From Enterococcus songbeiensis (lineage in GTDB: Bacteria; Bacillota; Bacilli; Lactobacillales; Enterococcaceae), in contig NZ_BJDS01000004.1 in assembly GCF_005405265.1 (NCBI RefSeq), positions 62,001 to 126,000 of the forward strand: a stretch of 64,000 bases of DNA, in the 5' to 3' direction. Of this stretch, positions 32,926 through 41,444 are shown piece by piece. A program made the translations under genes and the position numbers. The notes beneath the pieces are model-generated. The model saw nothing but the letters and a program-made list of their open reading frames with translations, did not search any database and was not told the DNA's origin. Each line of letters starts with the position of its first letter. Positions within the stretch are counted from its first letter, which is position 1.

Positions 32926-32978
32926 ATACACTAGAATGATACACTTTAGAACAGTGTACCTTTCTAGTGTATTTTTTA
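32926..32978 (+). terminator. Terminator after mptR with internal TACACT/AGTGTA palindrome
   Basis: ATACACTAGAA (32926-32936) pairs with TTCTAGTGTAT (32962-32972); inside it TACACT (32940-32945) pairs with AGTGTA (32953-32958); a T-run follows. The palindrome, 70-100 bases before the -24 element, may also serve as the activator's upstream binding site. Confidence 0.85.
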
Positions 32979-33026
32979 AATTTCTTATAAGTTAAGGATT
33001 TATTAAATAGTGTATCGCTTAGAAAG

Positions 33027-33043
33027 TTGGCACACATCTTGCT
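33027..33043 (+). promoter_or_regulatory. Sigma-54 (-24/-12) promoter of the mannose PTS operon
   Basis: TTGGCAC-ACATC-TTGCT matches the consensus TTGGCAC-N5-TTGCW completely, with GG and GC ten bases apart. It lies about 90 bases before the first PTS gene. An AGTGTATC motif at 33009-33016 is just upstream. Confidence 0.95.
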
Positions 33044-33133
33044 TATATATAAGAGGATACAGGAGGTGAAGACAAGAATAAGTGGCATGAATTTGTCATT
33101 TAGAGACAGTGTTGGTAAGTAGGAGGTATGGTG

Positions 33134-33631
33134 ATGGGCATCGATATACGTTTGGCGCGTATTGATGATCGCTTGATTCACGGACAAGTGGCAACAGCTT
33201 GGTCGAAACAAACGAAAGTCGATCGAATTTTAGTTATCAGTGATGAAGTAGCTAAGGATCAATTACGGAGGTTTTTATTAAGTGAAGCGGCGCCGCCGGG
33301 GATCAAATCAAATGTCATTACAGTCGATAAAATGATTGAGATTTACACGAATGATTTGTTTAATGGACAAAAGGTGATGCTGTTGTTTACAAACCCACAA
33401 GATGTTGTCCGCTTAATAAAAGGCGGTATCGTTCTTTCTTCGGTAAACATTGGTGGAATGAGCTTTTCTTCTGGCAAACGCATGATTACCAATTTTGTTT
33501 CGATGAATGATCAGGACATTCAGTCATTCAAGTATCTCGCAGCACTCGCTATCGAACTAGAGATTCGCAAAGTACCTGCTGACCGCAAAGTCTACTTGAT
33601 GGAACTGTTAGAAAAGGAAAAGTTGTTGTAG
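33134..33631 (+). CDS. Mannose-class PTS stand-alone EIIB component
   Basis: A 165-residue phosphotransfer protein. The start is ATG 33134 (MGIDIRLARIDDRLIHGQV), seven bases after AGGAGG; the ATG at 33128 is too close. The phosphorylated His is H16 in RLIHGQVATAW. It resembles the EIIB half of the next gene's product, so the operon encodes two EIIB units. In related enterococcal and Listeria operons such a separate IIB precedes IIAB-IIC-IID. After its TAG stop the frame stays open 26 more codons before another TAG. Confidence 0.9.
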   Translation: MGIDIRLARIDDRLIHGQVATAWSKQTKVDRILVISDEVAKDQLRRFLLSEAAPPGIKSNVITVDKMIEIYTNDLFNGQKVMLLFTNPQDVVRLIKGGIVLSSVNIGGMSFSSGKRMITNFVSMNDQDIQSFKYLAALAIELEIRKVPADRKVYLMELLEKEKLL

Positions 33632-33723
33632 TTGGAAAATAGCAATTGTCGCAAACCGCATTTATTCGATGTTATTCACGCACAAGCTATTGAAACCAAA
33701 AAAGTCAAATAGGAGGTATAAAG

Positions 33724-34719
33724 ATGGTAGGAATTATCCTAGCAAGTCATGGACAATTCGCTGAAGGCATCTTGCAATCCGGAGCAATGATCTTTGGAGA
33801 ACAAGAAAACGTAAAAGCTGTTACGCTGATGCCAAGCGAAGGACCAGATGATTTGAAGGCCAAAATGGAAGAAGCAGTCGCCTCTTTCGATAATCAAGAC
33901 GAAGTATTAATCTTAGTCGACCTATGGGGCGGAACACCATTTAACCAAGCAAACAATTTGTTCGAACAACACAAAGACACTTGGGCAATTGTTGCCGGCA
34001 TGAATTTGCCAATGGTTATTGAAGCGTACGCATCCCGCTTCTCAATGGAATCTGCGCAAGAAATTGCCGCACATATCCTTGAAACAGCAAAAGAAGGGGT
34101 ACGAATCAAACCCGAAGAACTTGAACCAAAAACAGCTGCACCTGCAGCAACAGCGGATGCTACACAACCTAAAGGCGCGATTCCTGTGGGAACAGTCTTA
34201 GGTGATGGTAAATTAAAAATTGTTTTAGCACGGATTGATTCTCGTCTATTACATGGTCAAGTAGCCACAGCATGGACAAAATCTGTTTTACCAAGTCGTA
34301 TTATCGTTGTATCTGATGCCGTAGCAAAAGATGATCTTCGCAAAAAACTGATTGAGCAAGCTGCTCCTCCAGGTGTTAAAGCGAATGTCATTCCAATTAA
34401 TAAAATGATTGAAATCGCAAAAGATCCTCGTTTTGGTAACACTAAGGCATTGTTATTATTTGAAAATCCAGAAGACATGTTGCGAGCAATTGAAGGTGGC
34501 GTTGATATCAAAGAAGTAAACGTCGGCTCTATGGCTCACTCAGTCGGAAAAGTAGTTGTAAGTAAAGTGTTGTCAATGGGTGACGAAGATGTTAAAGCTT
34601 TTGAAACAATGAAAGACAAAGGCATTTCATTTGATGTACGTAAAGTACCAAATGACTCTCGCGACAATATGAACGAAATTCTTAAAAAAGCAAAAGATGA
34701 ATTAGCAAAAGCGAAATAA
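33724..34719 (+). CDS. manX: Mannose-class PTS EIIAB fusion
   Basis: Carries phosphate from HPr to sugar: the EIIA domain (1-~135) has its His at H9 (LASHGQFAEG), an Ala/Thr/Gln-rich hinge follows (about 137-160), and the EIIB domain (~165-331) has H177 in RLLHGQVATAW. Length 331 is typical of a fused IIAB. Start ATG follows TAGGAGG. Mannose-class transporters bring in glucose and mannose and act in catabolite control. Confidence 0.95.
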   Translation: MVGIILASHGQFAEGILQSGAMIFGEQENVKAVTLMPSEGPDDLKAKMEEAVASFDNQDEVLILVDLWGGTPFNQANNLFEQHKDTWAIVAGMNLPMVIEAYASRFSMESAQEIAAHILETAKEGVRIKPEELEPKTAAPAATADATQPKGAIPVGTVLGDGKLKIVLARIDSRLLHGQVATAWTKSVLPSRIIVVSDAVAKDDLRKKLIEQAAPPGVKANVIPINKMIEIAKDPRFGNTKALLLFENPEDMLRAIEGGVDIKEVNVGSMAHSVGKVVVSKVLSMGDEDVKAFETMKDKGISFDVRKVPNDSRDNMNEILKKAKDELAKAK

Positions 34720-34759
34720 ATGCATAAAAAAATTAGAAGAAAACGGAGGATTAATAATC

Positions 34760-35566
34760 ATGGATTTGAATTTCATTCAGGTGATATTAGTCGTTATCGT
34801 GGCATTTATGGCTGGTATGGAAGGGATTTTAGATGAATTCCAATTCCACCAACCACTTGTGGCATGTACACTAATCGGGTTAGTGACCGGTAACTTAGAA
34901 GCAGGTATCATTCTTGGAGGATCACTACAAATGATCGCTCTAGGTTGGGCAAATATTGGAGCAGCCGTAGCACCAGATGCTGCATTGGCATCTGTTGCAT
35001 CAGCAATTATTTTAGTTTTAGGTGGACAAGGTAAAGAAGGCGTAACATCTGCTATTGCTCTTGCAATCCCATTGGCAGTTGCTGGATTGTTCTTGACTAT
35101 GATCGTTCGTACAATTGCTGTGCCAATCGTTCATATTATGGATGGTGCTGCAGAAGAAGGAAATTATCGTAAAGTAGAATTATGGCATATGATCGCTGTT
35201 GCTTTACAAGGTGTTCGTATCGCAGTTCCTGCTGCAGCTCTATTATTCATCCCAGCAGAAACCGTTCGTTCTGCATTGGAATCAATGCCAGCTTGGTTGA
35301 CAGATGGTATGGCAATCGGTGGTGGTATGGTTGTTGCTGTTGGTTATGCAATGGTTATCAACATGATGGCAACCAAAGAAGTATGGCCATTCTTTGTTAT
35401 CGGTTTTGTTGTAGCAGCAATCTCACAATTGACATTGATCGCATTGGGTGCATTGGCAGTCGCAATCGCTTTGATCTACCTGAACATTACTAAAATGGGC
35501 GGATCATCTAATGGCGGCGGCGGAAACACCGGCGACCCATTAGGCGACATTTTGAATGATTATTAA
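34760..35566 (+). CDS. manY: Mannose-class PTS EIIC permease
   Basis: A 268-residue membrane component that forms the sugar path with EIID. It has multiple helices, a characteristic start (MDLNFIQVILVVIVAFMAGM) and IILGGSLQMIALGW. The loop LVLGGQGKEGVTSA (GGQGKEG at 88-94) corresponds to the extracellular patch recognised by class IIa bacteriocins in sensitive Listeria and enterococci. A Gly/Ser/Asn-rich cytoplasmic tail precedes the stop. AGGAGG-like ribosome site GGAGG lies upstream. Confidence 0.95.
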   Translation: MDLNFIQVILVVIVAFMAGMEGILDEFQFHQPLVACTLIGLVTGNLEAGIILGGSLQMIALGWANIGAAVAPDAALASVASAIILVLGGQGKEGVTSAIALAIPLAVAGLFLTMIVRTIAVPIVHIMDGAAEEGNYRKVELWHMIAVALQGVRIAVPAAALLFIPAETVRSALESMPAWLTDGMAIGGGMVVAVGYAMVINMMATKEVWPFFVIGFVVAAISQLTLIALGALAVAIALIYLNITKMGGSSNGGGGNTGDPLGDILNDY

Positions 35567-35586
35567 ACTTGAAGGAGGAGAAAGAA

Positions 35587-36498
35587 ATGGCAGAAAAAAT
35601 CACATTATCTAAAAAAGATCGTTTAGCCGTTGCATGGCGTTCTACCTTCATTCAAGGATCATGGAACTATGAACGGATGCAAAATGGTGGTTGGGCATTT
35701 TCATTAATCCCAGCAATCAAAAAATTATATAAAACAAAAGAAGATCGTTCCGCAGCGTTAAAACGTCATTTGGAATTCTTTAACACGCACCCATATATCG
35801 CATCACCAATTTTAGGCGTTACTTTGGCATTGGAAGAAGAACGTGCCAATGGTGCACCTGTTGATGACGTAGCAATCCAAGGGGTTAAAGTTGGTATGAT
35901 GGGACCATTGGCAGGGGTCGGCGATCCAGTTTTCTGGTTTACTGTTCGTCCAATGCTTGGTGCATTAGGTGCATCACTAGCATTATCCGGCAATATCATG
36001 GGACCAATTATTTTCTTCGTAGCTTGGAATATTATTCGTTGGGCTTTCATGTGGTACACACAAGAATTTGGTTACAAAGCCGGTTCTAAAATCACGGATG
36101 ACCTTTCCGGTGGACTTTTGCAAGACGTAACAAAAGGAGCATCCATTCTAGGGATGTTCGTGCTTGGATCGCTAGTACAACGATGGGTATCCATTAAGTT
36201 TGCCCCAACGGTTTCTGAAGTACAACTTGATAAAGGCGCTTATGTTGAATGGGATAAAATTCCAGAAGGCGGCAAAGGGTTACAACAAGCATTCCAAGAA
36301 GTTGCTTCTGGAAAAGCTTTGTCTGATGTAAAAGTAACGTCTTTACAAGATAACTTGGATCAATTGATTCCAGGTTTGGCTGCTTTATTGTTAACATTGT
36401 TGTGCATGTGGTTGCTTAAGAAAAAAGTTTCTCCAATTGTTATCATCCTCGGATTATTCGTGGTTGGTGTGGTTGGACATTTAATCGGATTGTTATAA
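35587..36498 (+). CDS. manZ: Mannose-class PTS EIID permease
   Basis: A partner of EIIC; 303 residues from ATG 35587 (MAEKITLSKKDRLAVAWRS), with AAGGAGGAG upstream; a TTG at 35569 is read over the ribosome site and is rejected. Signatures include SWNYERMQNGGWAFSLIPAI, MMGPLAGVGDPVFWFT and the C-terminal helices CMWLLKKKVSPIVIILGLFV. Together with IIC it is also the receptor complex for class IIa bacteriocins and lactococcin-type peptides in related species. Confidence 0.95.
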   Translation: MAEKITLSKKDRLAVAWRSTFIQGSWNYERMQNGGWAFSLIPAIKKLYKTKEDRSAALKRHLEFFNTHPYIASPILGVTLALEEERANGAPVDDVAIQGVKVGMMGPLAGVGDPVFWFTVRPMLGALGASLALSGNIMGPIIFFVAWNIIRWAFMWYTQEFGYKAGSKITDDLSGGLLQDVTKGASILGMFVLGSLVQRWVSIKFAPTVSEVQLDKGAYVEWDKIPEGGKGLQQAFQEVASGKALSDVKVTSLQDNLDQLIPGLAALLLTLLCMWLLKKKVSPIVIILGLFVVGVVGHLIGLL

Positions 36499-36520
36499 TC
36501 TGATAAATTAAATGCAGAAT

Positions 36521-36565
36521 AGGCTGGAATATTGTTCATTCGTGAACGGTGTTCCAGCTTGTTTC
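36521..36565 (+). terminator. Hairpin after the PTS genes, before manO
   Basis: AGGCTGGAATAT..GTTCA pairs with TGAAC..TGTTCCAGCTT around TTCG, with only a short T-rich tail (GTTTC). It may reduce read-through into manO. Confidence 0.6.
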
Positions 36566-36621
36566 TTAAAGAATAGTCTTACATAATCAGGACAAGCCTA
36601 GCATATCCAGCCAGGAAAACG

Positions 36622-36627
36622 TATAAT
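36622..36627 (+). promoter_or_regulatory. Possible manO -10 element
   Basis: TATAAT, 32 bases before the manO start; -35 unclear. Confidence 0.4.
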
Positions 36628-36658
36628 AAATAAAGCGACAAGAAAGGGAGTCGAATGT

Positions 36659-37030
36659 ATGGTTCAATCACTGAATAAAAAAGTCGATTTAACAATCAAT
36701 GCCACTTCTTTTATGGGAATCAATGAATACGGTCAAATTATGATTGGTGATCAAGCTTTTGAATTTTATAATTCAAGAGATACCCGTAAATACATCCAAG
36801 TTCCGTGGGAAGAGGTCGAATTTGTCATTGCTTCGGTCATGTTCAAGGGCAAATGGATTCCTCGCTATGCCATCAAAACCAAAAAAGGTGGGACCTTCAC
36901 CTTTGCTTCTAAAGAACCAAAAAAAGTATTACGGGCGATCCGAGAATACGTTGACCCAGATCATATGGTTCAATCATTGGGTGTACTGGATGTTTTAAAA
37001 CGAGCGATTCAATCAAAACAAAAAAAGTAA
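36659..37030 (+). CDS. manO: DUF956 family protein (ManO)
   Basis: A 123-residue cytoplasmic protein found with mannose-PTS operons in lactobacilli and enterococci; it is proposed to act in regulation of the operon, but the mechanism is unknown. The sequence matches DUF956: INATSFMGINEYGQIMIGD, FEFYNSRDTRKYIQVPWEEV, and FTFASKEPKKVLRAIR. AAGGGAG precedes the ATG. It has a possible own promoter behind the hairpin at 36521-36565 and its own terminator. Confidence 0.9.
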   Translation: MVQSLNKKVDLTINATSFMGINEYGQIMIGDQAFEFYNSRDTRKYIQVPWEEVEFVIASVMFKGKWIPRYAIKTKKGGTFTFASKEPKKVLRAIREYVDPDHMVQSLGVLDVLKRAIQSKQKK

Positions 37031-37066
37031 GCAGTTGACTCAGTTTTTGAGCAGCTGCTTTTTTTC
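37029..37066 (+). terminator. Terminator after manO
   Basis: AAGCAG..CTCA and TGAG..CTGCTT form an interrupted stem around GTTTT, followed by T-run; it overlaps the manO stop codon. Confidence 0.78.
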
Positions 37067-37127
37067 AAATTTTCTAAATTGTGGTAAGCTTGAATTGAAG
37101 TAGGAAACATTTTTAGGAGGGAAACCT

Positions 37128-37370
37128 ATGCATTTTTTGTGGACGTTAATCGTAGGTGCAGTAATCGGCACGATTGCTGGTGCAATTACCGGAGAAAAAC
37201 GAGGTTGTCTTTTTGATATCATTGCCGGACTGGTAGGTTCAATGATTGGGCAATCATTATTCAGTGAATGGGGACCGCAAGTTGCCGGAATGGCGATCAT
37301 TCCATCAATTCTCGGGGCAGTGATTTTTGTGGCGGTAATTTCTTTCTTTTTCGGTCATTCAAAAAAATAA
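37128..37370 (+). CDS. GlsB/YeaQ/YmgE family small membrane protein
   Basis: An 80-residue protein of the transglycosylase-associated family, with three hydrophobic segments (about 2-22, 28-45, 55-76), the Gly-rich IVGAVIGTIAGAITGEKRG start and IIAGLVGSMIGQS. In enterococci GlsB-like proteins go with general stress; the role is not known. AGGAGG and ATG are well spaced. Flanked by terminators on both sides. Confidence 0.9.
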   Translation: MHFLWTLIVGAVIGTIAGAITGEKRGCLFDIIAGLVGSMIGQSLFSEWGPQVAGMAIIPSILGAVIFVAVISFFFGHSKK

Positions 37371-37395
37371 AATGAATCGTTATCGATAGAATACA

Positions 37396-37425
37396 AGGAG
37401 TTTCTGCGGAAACTTCTTTTTTTTG
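37396..37425 (+). terminator. Terminator after the GlsB-like gene
   Basis: AGGAGTTTC pairs with GAAACTTCT around TGCG, followed by eight T. Confidence 0.85.
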
Positions 37426-37461
37426 TAAAAGCGGACAATTTTTTCGCTTTTCTGAAAATTT

Positions 37462-37470
37462 TGTTATAAT
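37462..37470 (+). promoter_or_regulatory. Extended -10 promoter of the pepP-like gene
   Basis: TGttATAAT-type element: TATAAT at 37465-37470 with TG upstream, 36 bases before the start. Confidence 0.6.
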
Positions 37471-37505
37471 GAACAGGAAGCAAAAAAGAAAGAGGGAATC
37501 ATCCT

Positions 37506-38573
37506 ATGATGTTACGCGTAGAAAAATTGCGAGAAGCAATGAAAAAAGAACAAATTGACGGCTTTTTGGTAACGAGTCCGTACAATCTTCGTTACTTGAC
37601 GAATTTCACGGGGACGACAGGTTTAGCGGTTATTACGTTAAATAAAGCTTTTTTTGTCACTGATTTTCGGTATACGGAACAAGCTGCGGCACAAGCGCAA
37701 GGCTTTGAAATCGTCAAAAATGTTGGACCGATTTTTGATGAAGTAGCAAAAATCTGTGACTCAGAAGAAATCCAAGCCTTAGCATTTGAAGAAACACAAA
37801 TTAGCTTTGCAGAATATTCGGTACTAGAAGAAATTATTGCCGAAACCGATTTGATTCCAGTGGCAGGCATGATTGAAAATCTGCGGGAAATCAAAGATGA
37901 CGAAGAAGTGGCAATCATTCAACAAGCTTGTCATATTGCCGATCAAGGATTTGATCATATTTTAAAAATGATTCGTCCGGGAATGACTGAGATTGAAGTT
38001 GCCAATCAATTGGACTTCTTCATGCGTTCTCTTGGTGCAACCAGTGTTTCTTTCGATACTATCGTTGCTAGCGGCCTGCGTTCTGCGATGCCGCATGGCG
38101 TTGCCAGTGATAAAGTCATTGAACAAGGGGATTTGATTACATTAGATTTTGGATGCTACTATCAAGGCTACGTTTCAGATATGACACGGACCTTTGCTGT
38201 CGGTGATCCCGGAGAAAAATTAAAAGAAATCTATCAAGTTGTTTTAGAAGCTCAATTGAAAGTTATTGAAGCTGCAAAACCAGGCTTAACGGGTATTCAA
38301 TTGGATGCCGTAGCTCGCGATCACATTGCTGCAGCAGGGTATGGCGAAGCCTTTGGTCACTCTACTGGACATGGCATTGGTTTGGAAATTCATGAAGGAC
38401 CAAATGTCTCCTTCCGTGCGGACAAACAATTTGTCGTGGGAAATGTCATCACAGATGAACCCGGAATTTATTTGCCAGGAATTGGTGGTGTCCGAATCGA
38501 AGATGACTTATTGATTACCCCAGAGGGCAATCAAGTGCTAACCCATGCACCCAAAGAATTAATTATCCTGTAA
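37506..38573 (+). CDS. M24 family Xaa-Pro aminopeptidase (YqhT-like)
   Basis: Removes N-terminal residues ahead of proline. The 355-residue protein has an N-terminal creatinase-like domain (1-~125) and the metal-binding pita-bread domain with LDFGCYYQGYVSDMTRTF (two Asp ligands), HSTGHGIGLEIHEGP (His), DEPGIYLPGIGGVRIEDD (Glu ligands). Tandem ATG at 37506/37509. In B. subtilis the homologue sits directly before efp; here lrgAB and a regulator lie in between. Confidence 0.94.
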   Translation: MMLRVEKLREAMKKEQIDGFLVTSPYNLRYLTNFTGTTGLAVITLNKAFFVTDFRYTEQAAAQAQGFEIVKNVGPIFDEVAKICDSEEIQALAFEETQISFAEYSVLEEIIAETDLIPVAGMIENLREIKDDEEVAIIQQACHIADQGFDHILKMIRPGMTEIEVANQLDFFMRSLGATSVSFDTIVASGLRSAMPHGVASDKVIEQGDLITLDFGCYYQGYVSDMTRTFAVGDPGEKLKEIYQVVLEAQLKVIEAAKPGLTGIQLDAVARDHIAAAGYGEAFGHSTGHGIGLEIHEGPNVSFRADKQFVVGNVITDEPGIYLPGIGGVRIEDDLLITPEGNQVLTHAPKELIIL

Positions 38574-38585
38574 TTTTAGATTAGA

Positions 38586-38623
38586 AAACAGCGGCTTTCC
38601 TTTGGAGAGCTGCTGTTTTTTTC
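38586..38623 (+). terminator. Terminator after the pepP-like gene
   Basis: AACAGCGGCTTTCC pairs with GGAGAGCTGCTGTT with G-T/mismatch positions around TTT, followed by T-run. Confidence 0.85.
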
Positions 38624-38738
38624 TGAAATTTTCTCTTATTATTTCAAATAATGCAGGCAGAAGAAAGGATGATATGAAATTTTCAGAAATAAAAAAAGCT
38701 TATAATAAAATCATGCTAAAAAGATAAGAGGGAAAGCA

Positions 38739-39167
38739 ATGAAATTATTCAGTCAGTTTGCGATTGTGTTATTATTTTCTATTTTAGGTGAAGGGCTTCG
38801 TGTGGTTTTGGATCTACCGGTTCCAGGAAGTATCATTGGAATCGTGTTATTATTTTTGGCCTTTGAGTTTAAAGTGGTCGATGCAAAAAAAATTGAACCA
38901 ACTTGTGAGTTTTTGTTAAATAATTTAACGATTTTATTCGTTCCCGCAGGTGTGGGCTTGATGAAATATTATGATGCCATTAAATTTACTTGGCCGATTT
39001 TATTAGGAATCGTGGCACTATGTGTGGTGGCTACCTTGGTAACCGTAGGAAAAACCACTGAATTTGTTGAAAAAATGCTGGCACGGCGTCGGGGTGCGGT
39101 AGTAGAAGAAATCGTCAAGTTGGAAGAAAAATTGCAGGTCAAAGGGGGAGAAGTCAATGACCTCTGA
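38739..39167 (+). CDS. lrgA: CidA/LrgA family holin-like protein
   Basis: A 142-residue membrane protein with about four helices that pairs with LrgB; family members affect murein hydrolase activity, autolysis and pyruvate-linked transport. Signatures include FSILGEGLRVVLDLPVPGSIIGIVLLF and NLTILFVPAGVGLMKYY. The cytoplasmic tail (VEKMLARRRGAVVEEIVKLEEK) is basic and longer than usual. A TATAAT at 38701-38706 is just upstream. It overlaps lrgB by 11 bases. Confidence 0.92.
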   Translation: MKLFSQFAIVLLFSILGEGLRVVLDLPVPGSIIGIVLLFLAFEFKVVDAKKIEPTCEFLLNNLTILFVPAGVGLMKYYDAIKFTWPILLGIVALCVVATLVTVGKTTEFVEKMLARRRGAVVEEIVKLEEKLQVKGGEVNDL

Positions 39168-39864
39168 GCTGGTGCAAAGCCCATTGTTTGGATTGGCATT
39201 GACCGTAGCAACGTTTTGTTTGATGGAACGATTGTTGCGAAATGTTCGTATTCCATTTGTTAATCCGCTGATCGTAACGATTGTGTTGATTATCCTTTTT
39301 TTGAAACTTACGGGTGTCAGCTATGACGATTACAATATTGGTGCAAACTTTTTGACTATGATGATCACTCCGGCAACCGTTGCTCTGGCACTGCCCTTGT
39401 ATCGTAATTTGGATAAGCTTAAGGAAAATATCCTGCCCGTTTTAGCAGCGACAGTTGTTGGAATTGTGACGAATTGTACCTTGAGTATTTTGATTGGTCA
39501 TCTTTTTTCTTTGAAGGATTCGATGATTCTTTCTTTATTGCCGAAATCAGTTACGACAGCAATTTCTTTGGATATTTCAAAACAAATGGGCGGTTTATCG
39601 GCGGTCACGTTAGCTATCGTCGTTTCCACGGGAATTTTAGGGGCGTTGATCGGCAGTCAAGTATTTAAAATTTTTAAAATAAACAGCCCTGTTGCACGAG
39701 GAATCGCTTTAGGCAGTACCTCCCATGCTATCGGTACAGGACGTGCCATTGAGTTGGGTGAGGTAGAAGGAATTTTGTCAGGACTTTGTATTTGTGTGAA
39801 TGGTATTGTCACGGTATTATTGCTGCCGGTCTTCTATCGTTTTGTTGAAGCAATGCTCTACTAA
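39157..39864 (+). CDS. lrgB: CidB/LrgB family membrane protein
   Basis: A 235-residue membrane protein, partner of LrgA. It has the LrgB pattern: NPLIVTIVLIILFLKLTGVSY, MITPATVALALPLYRNL, LLPKSVTTAISLDISKQMGG and ALGSTSHAIGTGRA. ATG 39157 lies within lrgA, after GGGGGAG, so translation is coupled. No LytSR or CidR genes are adjacent; the next gene encodes a Mga-like regulator instead. Confidence 0.94.
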   Translation: MTSELVQSPLFGLALTVATFCLMERLLRNVRIPFVNPLIVTIVLIILFLKLTGVSYDDYNIGANFLTMMITPATVALALPLYRNLDKLKENILPVLAATVVGIVTNCTLSILIGHLFSLKDSMILSLLPKSVTTAISLDISKQMGGLSAVTLAIVVSTGILGALIGSQVFKIFKINSPVARGIALGSTSHAIGTGRAIELGEVEGILSGLCICVNGIVTVLLLPVFYRFVEAMLY

Positions 39865-39929
39865 ATTGAATTTCCCTTTTCGCCCATCTTTTGCTACAAT
39901 AATGCAGAGTTTGGCGGAGGGATTTTTTT

Positions 39930-41444
39930 ATGTATTTAACAGCAGAAGAGTTGCAGGAAGTCGATCACGAACTTTTTCGAAAAGTGTCAATCCTAGAGAT
40001 ACTGGCAGACGGACAATGGTTGACTGTTACTGGTTTATCCCGGATTTTATCGATAGATACCCGTAGTGTGGGGCGGTTAATCCATGAGTTGACCAAAGAA
40101 TACCATCTTTTCACTGGATCGGATTTGGCTTTGTTTGCCCGTGACAAGCGTTTGGGCTATCGTCTGCTTTTTGCGGATAATGAATTGGAGCAGGAACAGT
40201 TTTTGATTTTTATGATCCGCAAAACATTATCTTTTCAATTGTTGGAGGAAATTTTAGCAGAAAAACTACATTCGTTGCAGGATTTTAGCGAGAATTTCTA
40301 CATCAGTGAAACGACTGCTCATCGAAAAGTGACTGAATTGAAAAAAAATCTGGCAAGGTATGGTCTGGCTCTTCAACGGGGCAGTTACCAATTGATTGGT
40401 GATGAAAAAGCGGTACGGATGTATCTGTCGATTTATTATTGGCGACTTTTTCGCGGAAAAATCTGGCCTTTTCCACAAATTGACAGAAAAAAAGTAGCCG
40501 AAGCAGCTAAAGCCGTTATGGCATTTTTTGGCGTTGCTTTTCATGACATGAAAAAAAGACGGTTGGAATATTTGATTGCGGCAAGTTTGATGCGGGAAGC
40601 CCAGCAACACCATCTGCCCAACGATGAGGTACTGACCCATTATCTGAAAGACAATCAATTCTTTGCTGAGTTTTCTGCTAAAATTACAACACATTTGCCT
40701 TTGTATCATCGCTCCAAAAAAGCAGTGGGTTATCTTTACCTCGCTCTTTTGACACGAGAGGAGTATTATCAACAGCCGGCAATTTTAGCGGAATTGATAA
40801 AGGATCATCAGCGTCGTGAAACCCGTGTCCATCTCCATCATCAGCGATTGACGGATTTGATTCTGGCTGATTTAGGAGAAGATCCAGTTCAAGGAAAAAA
40901 ATTATTGCAGCAGGCACAAGGCTATCTTTTAAGTGGCCATTTATTTGCAGAATTATTTCCGACATTGGAATTGGGAATCAATGCAACGGCGTTTTGGACG
41001 GCTTCCGTTCATAAGCATCCAGAATTGATCCAATGGGTAAAAAATAAATTTGAATTGGTAAAAAAAGAAACAAATGATCCCATTTTTTCTATGAATAAGA
41101 TGCTTTTTCGTCGCTATCTGACCGTCTTAAAAGAGTTGTCGGAATTTATGCCGGATCTGCCGCAACTGCGTATTTTATTATTGACGGATCTGCCTTTATT
41201 TGAAGAAGATGTGCTGATTCGTGATCTTCGTCATTTTTTTAAGCGAAATTATCAGCTGATCTTTTTCCGACAGCCAGCAGAAGAAGACTGTGACTTGTGT
41301 TTGACTACCAGCTATCTTTTGTGGCCGTTGGAATCTGGATTGGAAACGCTGTTGATTACGCAAGAATTAAAAATGGATGATTACCTGCATTTGATGGAAG
41401 TCTTTGAAGCCCACGTGGAAAAGAGCCAGCAAAAAAATCGCTGA
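39930..41444 (+). CDS. Mga/AtxA-family helix-turn-helix regulator
   Basis: A 504-residue transcription regulator. N-terminal winged-helix motifs lie at about 18-65 (VTGLSRILSIDTRSVGRLIHEL) and 95-150 (FYISETTAHRKVTELKKNL), followed by a PRD-like middle and an EIIB-like C-terminal region, the Mga/AtxA plan. Activity may respond to PTS phosphorylation. Targets are unknown; the nearest genes are lrgAB upstream, 65 bases away on the same strand, and efp downstream. An extended -10 (TGcTACAAT, about 39892-39900) gives it its own promoter. Confidence 0.82.
   Translation: MYLTAEELQEVDHELFRKVSILEILADGQWLTVTGLSRILSIDTRSVGRLIHELTKEYHLFTGSDLALFARDKRLGYRLLFADNELEQEQFLIFMIRKTLSFQLLEEILAEKLHSLQDFSENFYISETTAHRKVTELKKNLARYGLALQRGSYQLIGDEKAVRMYLSIYYWRLFRGKIWPFPQIDRKKVAEAAKAVMAFFGVAFHDMKKRRLEYLIAASLMREAQQHHLPNDEVLTHYLKDNQFFAEFSAKITTHLPLYHRSKKAVGYLYLALLTREEYYQQPAILAELIKDHQRRETRVHLHHQRLTDLILADLGEDPVQGKKLLQQAQGYLLSGHLFAELFPTLELGINATAFWTASVHKHPELIQWVKNKFELVKKETNDPIFSMNKMLFRRYLTVLKELSEFMPDLPQLRILLLTDLPLFEEDVLIRDLRHFFKRNYQLIFFRQPAEEDCDLCLTTSYLLWPLESGLETLLITQELKMDDYLHLMEVFEAHVEKSQQKNR

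Noticed and set aside
35182-35493. 103-codon frame inside manY
   Set aside because: It is a shifted frame of a repetitive membrane-protein gene; the Cys/Trp/Arg-rich product is an artefact.
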